Shown here in pieces: positions 53,134-61,927 of a stretch of 64,000 nt of DNA. The position numbers and the translations under genes were made by a program. The DNA is from an uncultured Paracoccaceae bacterium. GTDB taxonomy: Bacteria > Pseudomonadota > Alphaproteobacteria > Rhodobacterales > Rhodobacteraceae. Under the pieces are notes generated by a model, which was not told the origin of the DNA, did no database searches, and saw nothing but the letters and a program-made list of their open reading frames with translations. The stretch spans positions 124,001 to 188,000 of the forward strand of contig OY288151.1 of assembly GCA_958439195.1 (NCBI GenBank), in the 5' to 3' direction. Position 1 is the first letter of the stretch. Each line of letters starts with the position of its first letter.

Positions 53134-54473
53134 GCCAACCCCTCGCCATCCCGCGGCAGGCACGACTCCACCGCAGCCTCCAGCATCCCGCATTCTTCCA
53201 GCAGGTCCAAAACCGTATACCGGCTTCGCAGGAATCGCGCGTTCAGCGTGCTGCGCCGCAGATAGTCCCGGCCCACGCCAATTTCCGCCGCCTCGGCAGG
53301 GGCGCCCGCCCGATGCAGTGCCGCCACCATATCGGCGGGCGGCATCACCTGCGCCCGCAACCGCGCCGCCAGCTCCGGCCAACCTGCCCGAAGCCGCTGC
53401 AACCTGTCGTGCAGCACCGCCCCCTCCACATGCTTTGCCCGCACTTCCTGCACCGCGCGCGCTGCAATCTCGCCCGGCCCAAAGGCCGTCTCTACCGCCC
53501 CGATCTTCTGGTCCAGCGTCGCCGCCCGCCCTACAACCGCCGCCACATCCAGCCGCGTCAGATCCTGCGCCAACAGCCAGTCAAACAGCCGCAACGCCAT
53601 CACACAGCCGACGGCAACACAGGCACCGTGGCTTACCCGTTCGCCACCCAGCACCAGATCATCCATTTCCCAAAGATGCGCGATCTGGTGATCCGCCCCC
53701 GATGCGGGGCGCGATGACCCATGCAACTCCATCGCCAGCCCAACCACCGTCAGCCCGCCGAACAGCCCCTCCAGCGCCGCAGGGTCGCCCGCTGCAATCC
53801 GCTCTGGCATGCCCAGCCAGTCCCGCAACCCGCCCTGCACCAAAGGCCAGGCCACGTCATCCACCGCCTCGATCCCCAGGGCATCCGCGATGATCCAGTC
53901 ACCCCCCGCCGGCACTTTTCCCGCCAGATCACCATAGCCCCACCCCGTCATCTCGGTGGGCGCCGCCGCGATTACATCCAGATCGCCCAGCACCGCCCGC
54001 GCCGGACGGCACGGAATGGTTTTCTTGAACCCCCGCTCCGAAAGCGGCGCCCCAGCCGAGGTATAGCCATCCATGCTCGCCGCCGTTCCAACGCACAGAT
54101 AGGGCCGGTCCAGGGCAAAGGCCGCATGTTTCACCACATCATTGATCACACCCGACCCAACCGCCACCGGCACCGCCAGATCCAGGGCCAGCACGTCGCG
54201 CAGCGCCTCGGCCAGATCGACCGTCGGTTTCGGCCTTGGTCGCCCCGGCAGAACATGCCGCCGCACCCGCACCCCCGCCGCCTGCAAGGATGCCTCTACC
54301 GCCGCCCCTGCCGCCGCCCAGGTGTTTTCATCCGCGATGATGCAGGCCAGATCGCCGCCGAACCTCCGCCGGAACAGCGCCCCGGCCTCGGCCAGCACTC
54401 CGCGCCCCACCAACACCTCCGCCACCGTGGCCGACCGCACCACCGCCCCGGAAATCAACGCAGCCGTGTCCAT
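53130..54473 (-). CDS. Glycerol-1-phosphate dehydrogenase homologue (EgsA/AraM-like)
   Basis: 447 residues of the Fe/Zn alcohol-dehydrogenase-like superfamily. The nucleotide loop is GSGVINDVVKHAAF, the substrate region is CVGTAASMDGYTSAGAPL, and metal ligands are visible in DADQ-like form: GADHQIAHLWEM and RVSHGACVAVG. Close relatives reduce dihydroxyacetone phosphate to sn-glycerol-1-phosphate, as AraM of B. subtilis does. It is longer than that protein by about 50 residues at the C-terminus. It is first in the three-gene operon and divergent from an FGGY kinase. Its substrate here may be a different keto-sugar phosphate. Confidence 0.85.
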   Translation of the reverse strand: MDTAALISGAVVRSATVAEVLVGRGVLAEAGALFRRRFGGDLACIIADENTWAAAGAAVEASLQAAGVRVRRHVLPGRPRPKPTVDLAEALRDVLALDLAVPVAVGSGVINDVVKHAAFALDRPYLCVGTAASMDGYTSAGAPLSERGFKKTIPCRPARAVLGDLDVIAAAPTEMTGWGYGDLAGKVPAGGDWIIADALGIEAVDDVAWPLVQGGLRDWLGMPERIAAGDPAALEGLFGGLTVVGLAMELHGSSRPASGADHQIAHLWEMDDLVLGGERVSHGACVAVGCVMALRLFDWLLAQDLTRLDVAAVVGRAATLDQKIGAVETAFGPGEIAARAVQEVRAKHVEGAVLHDRLQRLRAGWPELAARLRAQVMPPADMVAALHRAGAPAEAAEIGVGRDYLRRSTLNARFLRSRYTVLDLLEECGMLEAAVESCLPRDGEGLA

Positions 54474-54620
54474 GTCCCGCCCCCCTCACCCATAGCCCGC
54501 ACCCAAACTTGCAAGGCTTCCACCGCAAAGGCCACCCCCGAAACACCAGCCGTCCACAACACTGGCCCCCAATATTCACCCCGATACCCACATTCACCTT
54601 CATCGAACAACCAGCCCTGC

Positions 54621-54626
54621 TATAAC
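54621..54626 (+). promoter_or_regulatory. Candidate -10 box of the FGGY kinase gene
   Basis: TATAAC lies 94 bases before the kinase ATG, with a weak TTCATC -35 candidate 16 bases further upstream. The remainder of the 54474-54719 divergent gap shows no other motif I can support. Confidence 0.3.
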
Positions 54627-54719
54627 CTTGGCTATGGCCCGCGTGATCCTGCACCGCTTCCCGTCCCTGATCCCTCTTCGGGGCGCTTCACCCCACATCC
54701 GGTCAAGACAGGCCACCGC

Positions 54720-56180
54720 ATGACCCGCACCATCGGCATCGACCTGGGCACATCGGGCGTAAAGGCCGTGATCCTGCAAGACGCCGAAACCGTCCTGGCC
54801 GAAGCATCCCACCCCATCACCATATCCATTCCCCATATCGGCTGGTCGGAACAGAACGCCGATGATTGGGTCGCCGCCGTCTGGTCCTGCCTCGACCAAC
54901 TCACGGCCACCGCGCCACAACCGATGTCGGCCGTCGCTGCCATCGGCCTGTCGGGCCAGATGCTCTGCGCCCTTCTCCTTGACCCTGCGCACAAACCCCT
55001 TCGCCCTGCGATCCTCTGGAATGACCAGCGCAGCATTGCCGAATGCGCCGATCTCCTCGTCCGCTGCCCCGATATCGGCCAACGCACCAACGGCACCCCC
55101 GACCCAGGCATCACCGCACCCAAACTCCTGTGGCTTGCGCGGCACGAACCACAGGTCATGCGCGATGCGCGGATGCTGCTGCTGACCAAGGATTATGTCC
55201 GCCTTGCCCTGACAGGTGATCTGGCCTCGGAACCCAGCGATGCGGGCGGCACGCAGTTGATGGATTGCCGCACCGGGCTATGGGACCACCAGCTATGCGA
55301 AATCGCAGGCTGGAATCCCGATCATCTTCCCCCGCTGACCCAACCCTGGCTGGCCGCAGGCGGCCTGCGCCCTGCGCTTGCCCATCGCTGGGGCCTGAAA
55401 CCCGGTATCCCCGTCGCCGCAGGCGCCGGTGACAATATGGCCGCCACCCTTGGCGCAGGGGCCGCGCGGCCCGGTGACGCTGTCGTAACCCTTGGCACCT
55501 CCAGCGTTACCTGCATTGTCGACGCCGCCTTCCACCCCGGCCCCCAACACGCCCTTCTTACCTCGGCCCACGCTGCGCCCGATACATTCCTGTCGATGGG
55601 CGTCGTCATGTCGGCCACCGCCGCGCTGGATTGGACAGCCCGCCTGTCCGGCACCACCGCCGCCGCTCTGGCGACAGAGGCGGCTGCACTCACCACCCCC
55701 AAACAGGCCGCGTCCCCCGTTTTCCTGCCCTGCCTGAACGGCATCCGCACCCCCGCCAACCTGCCCACTGCCACAGCCCGGATCGAAGGGCTGCATCCCG
55801 GCGTTGATCGTGCCATGCTGGGCTATGCCACGATGGAAGGCGTCGCTTTTCAGATCGCCGATTGCATCACCGCGCAGCACGCGGTCGGCGCAAGGCCCCG
55901 CCGCTTCATCGCCGTGGGTGGCGGCACCCGGTCCACGCTTTGGACCACCCTCATTGCCACCGCCATCGGCGCGCCTGTCGCTCTCCCTGCCCGGTCCGAT
56001 ATCGGCGGCCCCGCAGGCGCGGCCCGCCTTGCCGCCGTCGCCGCTGGGGCGCCGCTTGACGTGCTGTCTGCCCCTCTGCCGATCCGTGCCACCATCGACC
56101 CAGACCCCGCCCTTGGCGACATCCTCGCCCCGCGCAAAGCCCGCTTTGATGCACTGGTGCAAAACGCGCGGCACGGCTAG
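54720..56180 (+). CDS. FGGY-family carbohydrate kinase (xylulokinase-like)
   Basis: 486 residues with the sugar-kinase ASKHA fold. Phosphate-1 motif is GIDLGTSGVKAVIL, the substrate region AIGLSGQMLCALLLD and ILWNDQRS resembles XylB, and phosphate-2 is VTLGTSSVTCIV. The adenosine motif is FIAVGGGTRSTLWTTLIA. It should phosphorylate a ketopentose or similar sugar with ATP. ATG 54720 is used; the frame is open far upstream through the dehydrogenase antisense strand, which is not coding. No matching isomerase or transporter is adjacent. Confidence 0.88.
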   Translation: MTRTIGIDLGTSGVKAVILQDAETVLAEASHPITISIPHIGWSEQNADDWVAAVWSCLDQLTATAPQPMSAVAAIGLSGQMLCALLLDPAHKPLRPAILWNDQRSIAECADLLVRCPDIGQRTNGTPDPGITAPKLLWLARHEPQVMRDARMLLLTKDYVRLALTGDLASEPSDAGGTQLMDCRTGLWDHQLCEIAGWNPDHLPPLTQPWLAAGGLRPALAHRWGLKPGIPVAAGAGDNMAATLGAGAARPGDAVVTLGTSSVTCIVDAAFHPGPQHALLTSAHAAPDTFLSMGVVMSATAALDWTARLSGTTAAALATEAAALTTPKQAASPVFLPCLNGIRTPANLPTATARIEGLHPGVDRAMLGYATMEGVAFQIADCITAQHAVGARPRRFIAVGGGTRSTLWTTLIATAIGAPVALPARSDIGGPAGAARLAAVAAGAPLDVLSAPLPIRATIDPDPALGDILAPRKARFDALVQNARHG

Positions 56181-56189
56181 CCTGCCGCC

Positions 56190-57041
56190 ATGATCGTCAC
56201 CAGCTTCAACATCCAGTATGGCTTTGGCAGCGATGGCCGCTACGATCTGCCGCGTGTGGCCGCCACCCTGCGCCACAGCGACCTGATCGCGTGCCAAGAG
56301 GTGGATCGCCATTGGTCCCGCACCAACCACGATGATCAGCCCGCGCTGCTTGCCGACCTGCTTCCCGATCATCATGGCGTCTACGCACCGGCCTTTGACA
56401 TGGCCCTTCCCGGCCATCGCACGAAACGCCGCCAGTTCGGCCCCATGATCCTGTCACGCTGGCCGATCCTGTGGTCGCGCACATGGCCCCTGCCCAAACG
56501 CCGGATGATCGACCCCATCAACACCCAGACCGCCGCGCTTGAGGCCGTCATCGACCACCCCTCCGGGCCGCTCAAATTCATCTCCCTCCACCTCGCCCAT
56601 GTGGGCGTAGAGGAACGCCTTGATCAGATCGCCTTTCTCAAACAGATGCTCGCCAATCCCACCACCGAAGGCGGCCCGTGGAGCGGCACAGACGATGAAC
56701 CGCAACGCAACTGGACCGAAGGCCAAGCCGAACCCCCTAATCCCGCCCGCGCCATCTGGGCGGGTGATTTCAACATGGAACCCGGCAGCGCCGAATACCG
56801 TGCCCTGACAGGGGATGCCCCCTATCACCCCGGCGCCCGCTATGCCGATGGCCTGATCGACCCCGCCGCAGGTCTGGGCCTGCACACCCATGTCAAGGTC
56901 ATCGCCGGCGAAACCCGCCGCCGGCAGCTTGACCATATCTTCCTGACCCCCGACCTCGCGCCCTGTGTCAGCCGCGTCTGGGCCGATACCGCCAACCCCG
57001 CCTCCGATCACTTCCCCCTTCACCTCGATCTGATGCTCTGA
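56190..57041 (+). CDS. Endonuclease/exonuclease/phosphatase family protein
   Basis: 283 residues of the DNase I-like superfamily. Motifs: TSFNIQYGFG (metal Asn), LIACQEVDRHW (metal Glu), LHLAHVGVEE, IWAGDFNMEP (Asp/Asn) and ASDHFPLHLDL (catalytic Asp-His). The family covers nucleases, sphingomyelinases and phosphodiester or inositol-phosphate hydrolases, and the substrate is unknown. It starts 9 bases after the kinase stop, so the two are probably co-transcribed. A phosphodiester or lipid-head-group substrate would fit the glycerol-phosphate theme, but this is speculative. Confidence 0.85.
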   Translation: MIVTSFNIQYGFGSDGRYDLPRVAATLRHSDLIACQEVDRHWSRTNHDDQPALLADLLPDHHGVYAPAFDMALPGHRTKRRQFGPMILSRWPILWSRTWPLPKRRMIDPINTQTAALEAVIDHPSGPLKFISLHLAHVGVEERLDQIAFLKQMLANPTTEGGPWSGTDDEPQRNWTEGQAEPPNPARAIWAGDFNMEPGSAEYRALTGDAPYHPGARYADGLIDPAAGLGLHTHVKVIAGETRRRQLDHIFLTPDLAPCVSRVWADTANPASDHFPLHLDLML

Positions 57042-57044
57042 ACG

Positions 57045-57070
57045 AAAAAAGGCGCACCCGAAGGCGCGCC
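57045..57070 (-). terminator. Rho-independent terminator of the carboxynorspermidine operon
   Basis: On the - strand, a 7-bp GC stem with one G-T pair and loop CTTCGG is followed by six T. It lies 25 bases after the dehydrogenase stop. Confidence 0.85.
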
Positions 57071-57094
57071 CCAACCCATCGAATACATCCAGCC

Positions 57095-58333
57095 TCAGAA
57101 CGTCAGCGCCCGGTCCCCCGCCGCATCCTTTACGCGGTTCGGCAATCCCATCCCGTTCAGCAGGTTCATGAACGGCTTGGGGTCCAACTCCTCGACATTC
57201 ACCATCGTCCCCACATCCCACACGCCATCAGCCACCAGCAACGCTGCGGCAACTGGCGGCACACCCGCCGTATACGAAATCCCCTGCGACCCGACCTCGG
57301 CGTAAGCCTCCTTATGATCGGCCACGTTATACAGCATCACCTCCACCGGCTTGCCGTCCTTGACACCCTTCACAATCGTGGCGATGCAGGTCTTGCCCGT
57401 ATAGCCGGGCGCCAAAGATGCCGGATCGGGCAGCACCGCCTTCACCACCTTCAATGGCACCACTTCCAACCCCTCGGCTGTTTTCACCGGCTTCTCGGAC
57501 AGCAACCCCAGGTTCTTCAGCACCGTGAACACGTTGATGTAATGGTCGCCAAACCCCATCCAGAACCGCACATCCGCACCGCTATAGCGGGCCGATAGCG
57601 AATGCACCTCGTCATGTCCCGTCAGATAGGCCTTCTGTTCGCCCACAACCGGCATGTCCCAGGTCTTGCCCACCTCGAACATCCGGTTTTCCTGCCAACC
57701 GCCATTCTGCCACGAATAGACCGTCCCCGTGAATTCCCGGAAATTGATCTCTGGGTCAAAGTTCGTGGCAAAATACTTGCCATGCGATCCGGCATTGATG
57801 TCCACGATGTCGATCGACGTGATCTGATCGACAAACTCCTCCTCCGCCACCCGCGCCCAGGCATTCACGACGCCGGGGTCAAACCCCACACCCAGAATGG
57901 CCGTCACGCCCGCCGCCTTGCACCGTTCCCGCCGCTGCCATTCGTAATTGCCATACCACGGCGGCGTCTCGCAGATCTTGCCTGGGTCTTCGTGAATGGC
58001 CGTGTCCATGTATGCCGCGCCTGTTTCGATACAGGCCTCCAGCACCGTCATGTTCACGAACGATGATCCCACATTGATCACGATCTGCACGCCCAGCCGC
58101 CGGATCAGCGCCGCCACCGCCGCGCTGTCCATCGCATCCACCGCATGCGCCGCAAACACGCCCGGCACCTTCATGGCGCCCTTTTCATGCACCGACGCGA
58201 TCACCGCCTCGCACTTGCCCACCGTCCGGCTGGCAATATGCAAATCCCCCAGCCGGTCATTGTTCTGCGCGCATTTATGCGCCACGACCTGCGCCACACC
58301 GCCTGCGCCAATGATCAAAACGTTGCGTTTCAT
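57095..58333 (-). CDS. Carboxynorspermidine/carboxyspermidine dehydrogenase (saccharopine dehydrogenase family)
   Basis: 412 residues. The N-terminal Rossmann motif is LIIGAGGVAQVVAHK. The family region runs MDTAIHEDPGKI, then YEWQRRERCKAAG and GVGFDPGVVNAWA. The enzyme condenses aspartate semialdehyde with putrescine (or diaminopropane) and reduces the product, using NADPH. It works with the decarboxylase gene directly upstream to make spermidine-type polyamines without S-adenosylmethionine decarboxylase. Length and motifs match the family well. A terminator follows. Confidence 0.92.
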   Translation of the reverse strand: MKRNVLIIGAGGVAQVVAHKCAQNNDRLGDLHIASRTVGKCEAVIASVHEKGAMKVPGVFAAHAVDAMDSAAVAALIRRLGVQIVINVGSSFVNMTVLEACIETGAAYMDTAIHEDPGKICETPPWYGNYEWQRRERCKAAGVTAILGVGFDPGVVNAWARVAEEEFVDQITSIDIVDINAGSHGKYFATNFDPEINFREFTGTVYSWQNGGWQENRMFEVGKTWDMPVVGEQKAYLTGHDEVHSLSARYSGADVRFWMGFGDHYINVFTVLKNLGLLSEKPVKTAEGLEVVPLKVVKAVLPDPASLAPGYTGKTCIATIVKGVKDGKPVEVMLYNVADHKEAYAEVGSQGISYTAGVPPVAAALLVADGVWDVGTMVNVEELDPKPFMNLLNGMGLPNRVKDAAGDRALTF

Positions 58334-58393
58334 GCGAAACCGCCTCCTCTTCTTCGGAAGGGCCGGATCAACCGGCCCAAATCAGCCCAGGTT

Positions 58394-59488
58394 TTAGCCA
58401 AGGTTGGCGGCAAAATCGGCATAGCCGAATTCCCGCGCCACGGTCATCGACCCGTCCAATTCCTTGATGACGATGCTCGGCATCTTCACCCCATTGAACC
58501 AGTTCTTTTTGACCATCGTATATCCCGCCGCATCCGCGATGCTCAGCCGGTCGCCCACATGCAGCGGCTTGGGAAAGCTGAACTCGCCGAACACATCCCC
58601 CGCAAGGCAGGACTTGCCACAGATCATATAGGGGTGGTCGCCCGCCACCTCCATCTTGCCCGAAATCCGATAGATCAACAGATCAAGCATATGCGCCTCG
58701 ACCGATGAATCCACGATGGCCAGATCCTTGCCATTGTTCAGCACGTCCAGCACCGTCACCTCAAGGCTGGCCGCCCCGGTGATCGCCGCCTCGCCGGGTT
58801 CCAGATAGACCTGCACCCCGAACCGGTCGGAAAACGCCCGCAACCGCGCCGCCAGTTTGTCCACCGGATAGCCTTCGCCGGTGAAATGAATCCCGCCGCC
58901 CAGGCTGACCCATTTCAACCGCTTCAGCAGTTCGCCAAATTCATCCTCGATCCGCGTCAACTGCCGGTCGAACAGATCGAAATCGTCATTCTCGCAATTG
59001 TAATGGATCATGAACCCGGAAATCCGGTCCATCACCCGTTCGATCTTGCCCGCATCCCATTCGCCCAACCGCGAAAACGGCCTCGCCGGATCGGCCAGAT
59101 CAAAGCCGCTGGTCGAAAACCGCGGATTCAGCCGCAGGCCACGTGCAATGCTGGCCGATTGGTTGTCGAACCGCTCCAGCTGGCCCACGGAATTGAAGAT
59201 GATCTTGTCGGCATAACTGACGGCATCCGCAATCTCGTCATCCGCCCAGGCCACCGAATAGGCATGGGTTTCCTTGCCAAACTTCTCGCGCCCCAACCGC
59301 AATTCATACAAGGACGATGACGTCGTCCCGTCCATATGCGCGCGCATCTGGTCAAACACCGGCCATGTCGCAAAACATTTCAACGCCAGAAGGGTCTTTG
59401 CCCCTGACCCCTGCCGAAGCTGGTCCATGATGGCCATGTTGCGGGAAAGTTTCGCCCGGTCGATCAGGTAGAACGGCGTCTGGATCAT
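58394..59488 (-). CDS. nspC: Carboxynorspermidine/carboxyspermidine decarboxylase
   Basis: 364 residues of the fold-III PLP decarboxylases. The PLP lysine lies in LLALKCFATW. Further landmarks are KWVSLGGGIHFTGEGYP, YLEPGEAAITG and the active-site CGKSCLAGDVFGEF. It releases CO2 from carboxy(nor)spermidine, the last step of this polyamine route. ATG 59488 has GGGG 7 bases upstream; the longer frame upstream adds an unlikely Trp-rich stretch. It is first in the operon, 60 bases before the dehydrogenase gene. The 59489-59714 gap shows nothing else recognisable. Confidence 0.93.
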   Translation of the reverse strand: MIQTPFYLIDRAKLSRNMAIMDQLRQGSGAKTLLALKCFATWPVFDQMRAHMDGTTSSSLYELRLGREKFGKETHAYSVAWADDEIADAVSYADKIIFNSVGQLERFDNQSASIARGLRLNPRFSTSGFDLADPARPFSRLGEWDAGKIERVMDRISGFMIHYNCENDDFDLFDRQLTRIEDEFGELLKRLKWVSLGGGIHFTGEGYPVDKLAARLRAFSDRFGVQVYLEPGEAAITGAASLEVTVLDVLNNGKDLAIVDSSVEAHMLDLLIYRISGKMEVAGDHPYMICGKSCLAGDVFGEFSFPKPLHVGDRLSIADAAGYTMVKKNWFNGVKMPSIVIKELDGSMTVAREFGYADFAANLG

Positions 59489-59714
59489 CGAAATCCCCCA
59501 AGGATCACAGGGAAACAAGAACGCGGGTATGTAGGGCCAGACCCAAAGCCACGCAAGCCCCGACTGAACCACCCCCAACTGCACGCACCCCGCCTATCGC
59601 CGGATCATGTCAGCCCGGTAACAAAGCGGTGCGCTCACCATCCGGTGATTTCCCTGTGCCGTCGCCAAACGGCAACCATCACGCCGATCCAGATTACCAC
59701 GACAGGAGTTTTCC

Positions 59715-60110
59715 ATGAAGAAACCCGCATCGTTCCGTGTCCTCCTCCTCACCTCCGCCTTGGCGGCGACCTCGGTCACGCTCGCCATGCCCGCAAGCGC
59801 CCATCACGGCTGGTCCTGGGCCGAAGCAAAAGAGGTGGCGATGGACGCCACCATCACAGCCATCTCCCTGAACCCCCCACACCCGGAACTGACGGTGACA
59901 GATGCCGAAGGTAATGAATGGGTGATCGAACTGGGCAATCCCGGTCGCACCACCCGCGCGGGCTTTGTCGATGGCGTGGCCAAGGCGGGCGATACCGTGA
60001 CCATCCTTGGCAATCGCTCGCTCGATCCGGCGGAACGGGTGATGAAGGCCGTCCGCATCACGCTTGCGGGCACGAATTACGATTTCTATCCCGAACGCAT
60101 CGACGCCTGA
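59715..60110 (+). CDS. Exported protein, DUF6152-like
   Basis: 131 residues with a clear Sec signal peptide (MKKPASFRV, then a hydrophobic run to PASAHHGW). The mature part is a small beta-rich domain with the SAHHGWSW start and LNPPHPELTV typical of what I remember of DUF6152. Its function is unknown. A good AGGAG site precedes the ATG. A four-helix membrane protein gene follows 15 bases later, so the two probably act together in the envelope. Confidence 0.8.
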   Translation: MKKPASFRVLLLTSALAATSVTLAMPASAHHGWSWAEAKEVAMDATITAISLNPPHPELTVTDAEGNEWVIELGNPGRTTRAGFVDGVAKAGDTVTILGNRSLDPAERVMKAVRITLAGTNYDFYPERIDA

Positions 60111-60125
60111 TGCCCGCCGCGCCCG

Positions 60126-60590
60126 ATGCTTGATCTTCTGGCCGCCTCCCCGATCGCCGCACTGCTGCGCGGTTCGGGGACGGCGTATCTTCTGGTCAAT
60201 GCCAGCCACATCCTTGGCATCGCGCTGCTGATCGGGTCCATTCTGCCGCTTGACCTGCGCCTTGCCGGGGCTTTCCCCCGCACACCGCTTCCCGCCATTG
60301 CGCCGTTGCTTCGCGCCACGGCTCTGGCGGGAATCGCGCTTGCCGTCATCACCGGCTTCGCCCTCTTTACCGTCAACCCGACGGATTACGCCACCAACCC
60401 CGCCTTCCGCATCAAACTGCTGCTGCTGGTGCTTGCCGTCCTGAACGCCGCGCTCGTCACCCGTTCCCCCGCATGGTCGCAGGTGCTGGCGGGGGCCGCG
60501 CCCACACCTGGCCTGCGCCTCATGGCCGCTCTATCGGCGTTGCTCTGGCTGTCCATCCTGCTGGCGGGCCGCTGGATCGGCTTCCTCTGA
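60126..60590 (+). CDS. Membrane protein of unknown function (four helices)
   Basis: 154 residues with about four predicted helices. A conserved-looking N-terminus (SGTAYLLVNASHILGIALLIGSILPLDLRL, key part HILGIALL) resembles DUF6644/DUF2214-like membrane proteins with a histidine in the first helix region. I cannot assign a function. It is transcribed with the DUF6152-like exported protein upstream. Confidence 0.72.
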   Translation: MLDLLAASPIAALLRGSGTAYLLVNASHILGIALLIGSILPLDLRLAGAFPRTPLPAIAPLLRATALAGIALAVITGFALFTVNPTDYATNPAFRIKLLLLVLAVLNAALVTRSPAWSQVLAGAAPTPGLRLMAALSALLWLSILLAGRWIGFL

Positions 60591-60679
60591 ACGCCCGCAA
60601 AACGATTCGCCGCATCATGGTTAACGCCCGGTGTTACACCCGCGCGTATGCACACCCTGCTGCACTGGCGTGCTGCACC

Positions 60680-60729
60680 GGGCGCTGCATCGGTCTTTCC
60701 CCAAAATCCCAAAAGTAAATGCAGCGCCC
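60680..60729. repeat. 11-bp inverted repeat with 28-base loop
   Basis: GGGCGCTGCAT (60680-60690) and ATGCAGCGCCC (60719-60729) are perfectly complementary. It lies just after the stop of the - strand winged-helix gene and may act as its mRNA-end structure; there is no T run. The rest of 60591-60737 shows nothing. Confidence 0.45.
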
Positions 60730-60737
60730 CCAAGCAC

Positions 60738-61442
60738 TTAGACCATCCTGATCTTGTCCTTGCCCACCGCCAGAACATACCCCCGCCGCGCAATCGTCTT
60801 GACCAGCAATTCGCTGACCATCTGGTTGCCCAGCGCATCGCGCAGCCGCTTTACCCGCGTCGCCCCCGCCGCCTCGTCACAGTCGGCCTCGCTCCGGCCC
60901 GAAATCACGGCCTCGATCTGCGCGCCGGTCAGCACCTCGTCATCCATCCGTGCCTCGGCCAGAACCGCCATGGTTTCCAGCGCCGCTTCGGTCAACTGAA
61001 ACTCCATATCGTTGATATAAACCGCCCGCCCCTCCCGGCTGATAAGCAGACTCGCCACCTGTATCCCCGATCGCTGGATCGCCGATATGCGCCGGTTCAA
61101 CGCGATGATCGTCACCAGAAACACCAGCGCAGCCAACAAAAGCGCCGTGGAAAACACCAGCAAGACAAAGATCACCATGCGGTAACTGGCCAGCACCTCG
61201 GAAAACGCCGTTCCCGATTGTGCCAGTATTTCCAACAGCTTGATGTCGGCGAAACTGGTCAGGTCGTCATTTTCGACGAACAGGGTTTCCACCTTGGCAT
61301 TGAACGCATTTGCATCCGGCAGGTTCACGAACAGAAACACCGCCGCCCCCAGCAGGATCAGCACGATGGCCGCAATCCCCCCGGCAACAACACGGTTTCC
61401 CGCCTTCAGGCTCTCAGAAGCGGAGGAAGTACTCTCCTGCAC
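60738..61442 (-). CDS. Membrane-anchored winged-helix (OmpR/PhoB-type) regulator
   Basis: 234 residues from a GTG start with AAAGGA 6 bases upstream. Two membrane helices (about 18-41 and 88-115) flank a roughly 45-residue periplasmic segment. The cytoplasmic C-terminus (about 145-226) reads as an OmpR/PhoB-type winged helix: FQLTEAALETMAVLAE, TRVKRLRDALG, and TIARRGYVLAV as the wing. ToxR-like proteins bind DNA from the membrane but carry the domain N-terminally, so this order is reversed. It overlaps the small secreted-protein gene by 29 bases. It is likely a one-component envelope sensor with unknown signal and targets. Confidence 0.75.
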   Translation of the reverse strand: MQESTSSASESLKAGNRVVAGGIAAIVLILLGAAVFLFVNLPDANAFNAKVETLFVENDDLTSFADIKLLEILAQSGTAFSEVLASYRMVIFVLLVFSTALLLAALVFLVTIIALNRRISAIQRSGIQVASLLISREGRAVYINDMEFQLTEAALETMAVLAEARMDDEVLTGAQIEAVISGRSEADCDEAAGATRVKRLRDALGNQMVSELLVKTIARRGYVLAVGKDKIRMV

Positions 61443-61704
61443 TCGATTTCCTTTCCCCAAGCCCCTCAGGGCCAAAGACCGACAGCACATTCAACAACGT
61501 CCAGCCCCCGGATGCCAGCCGCGGGGCCAATTCCCCCGCCGCCGCCCCCGGCCCGCCTGAACAGGCCGCATCGCTGACTTGCGCTACCCCATAATGCAGG
61601 CGCAACGGATCGTCCTGCTTGGCCTTGTAATCGGCAAAGCACTCGGCAGAAGCCTGCTGCCCAAGGGCCAGCAGCACCGCTACAGCAATGAAAAGGCGTG
61701 TCAT
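61414..61704 (-). CDS. Small exported protein upstream of the membrane-anchored regulator
   Basis: 96 residues with a signal peptide (LFIAVAVLLALGQQASA). The mature protein is about 75 residues with two Cys (ECFADYKAKQDD and VSDAACSGG) that could form a disulfide. No family recognised. AAGGGG precedes the ATG. Its 3' end overlaps the start of the regulator gene by 29 bases in another frame, so the two are translationally coupled. It may bind the regulator's periplasmic loop, as small partners do for ToxR; this is inference. Confidence 0.68.
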   Translation of the reverse strand: MTRLFIAVAVLLALGQQASAECFADYKAKQDDPLRLHYGVAQVSDAACSGGPGAAAGELAPRLASGGWTLLNVLSVFGPEGLGERKSSAGEYFLRF

Positions 61705-61927
61705 CGGATGTCCCCTTCGTTCACGCCCCGCACATTGCCCGCCCCCCGCGCGCTAGGCAATGACAATGCCCGCCGCCCCACCATCAGCACCGCTGATATG
61801 CGATAACAAAGCCGCGTTATTGCCTGTCCATGCCCCCCCGCCGCACGGTTGACGCATCGAAACGGACAGGCCCAAGCGTTTACCGCAACAGCCGCCCCAA
61901 ACGCCGAAACCCAGACAGGAGGCCACC

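Noticed and set aside
53721..54719. Upstream extension of the FGGY kinase frame
   Set aside because: The frame is open for a further 333 codons, but that part is antisense to the dehydrogenase gene. The kinase fold starts at ATG 54720.
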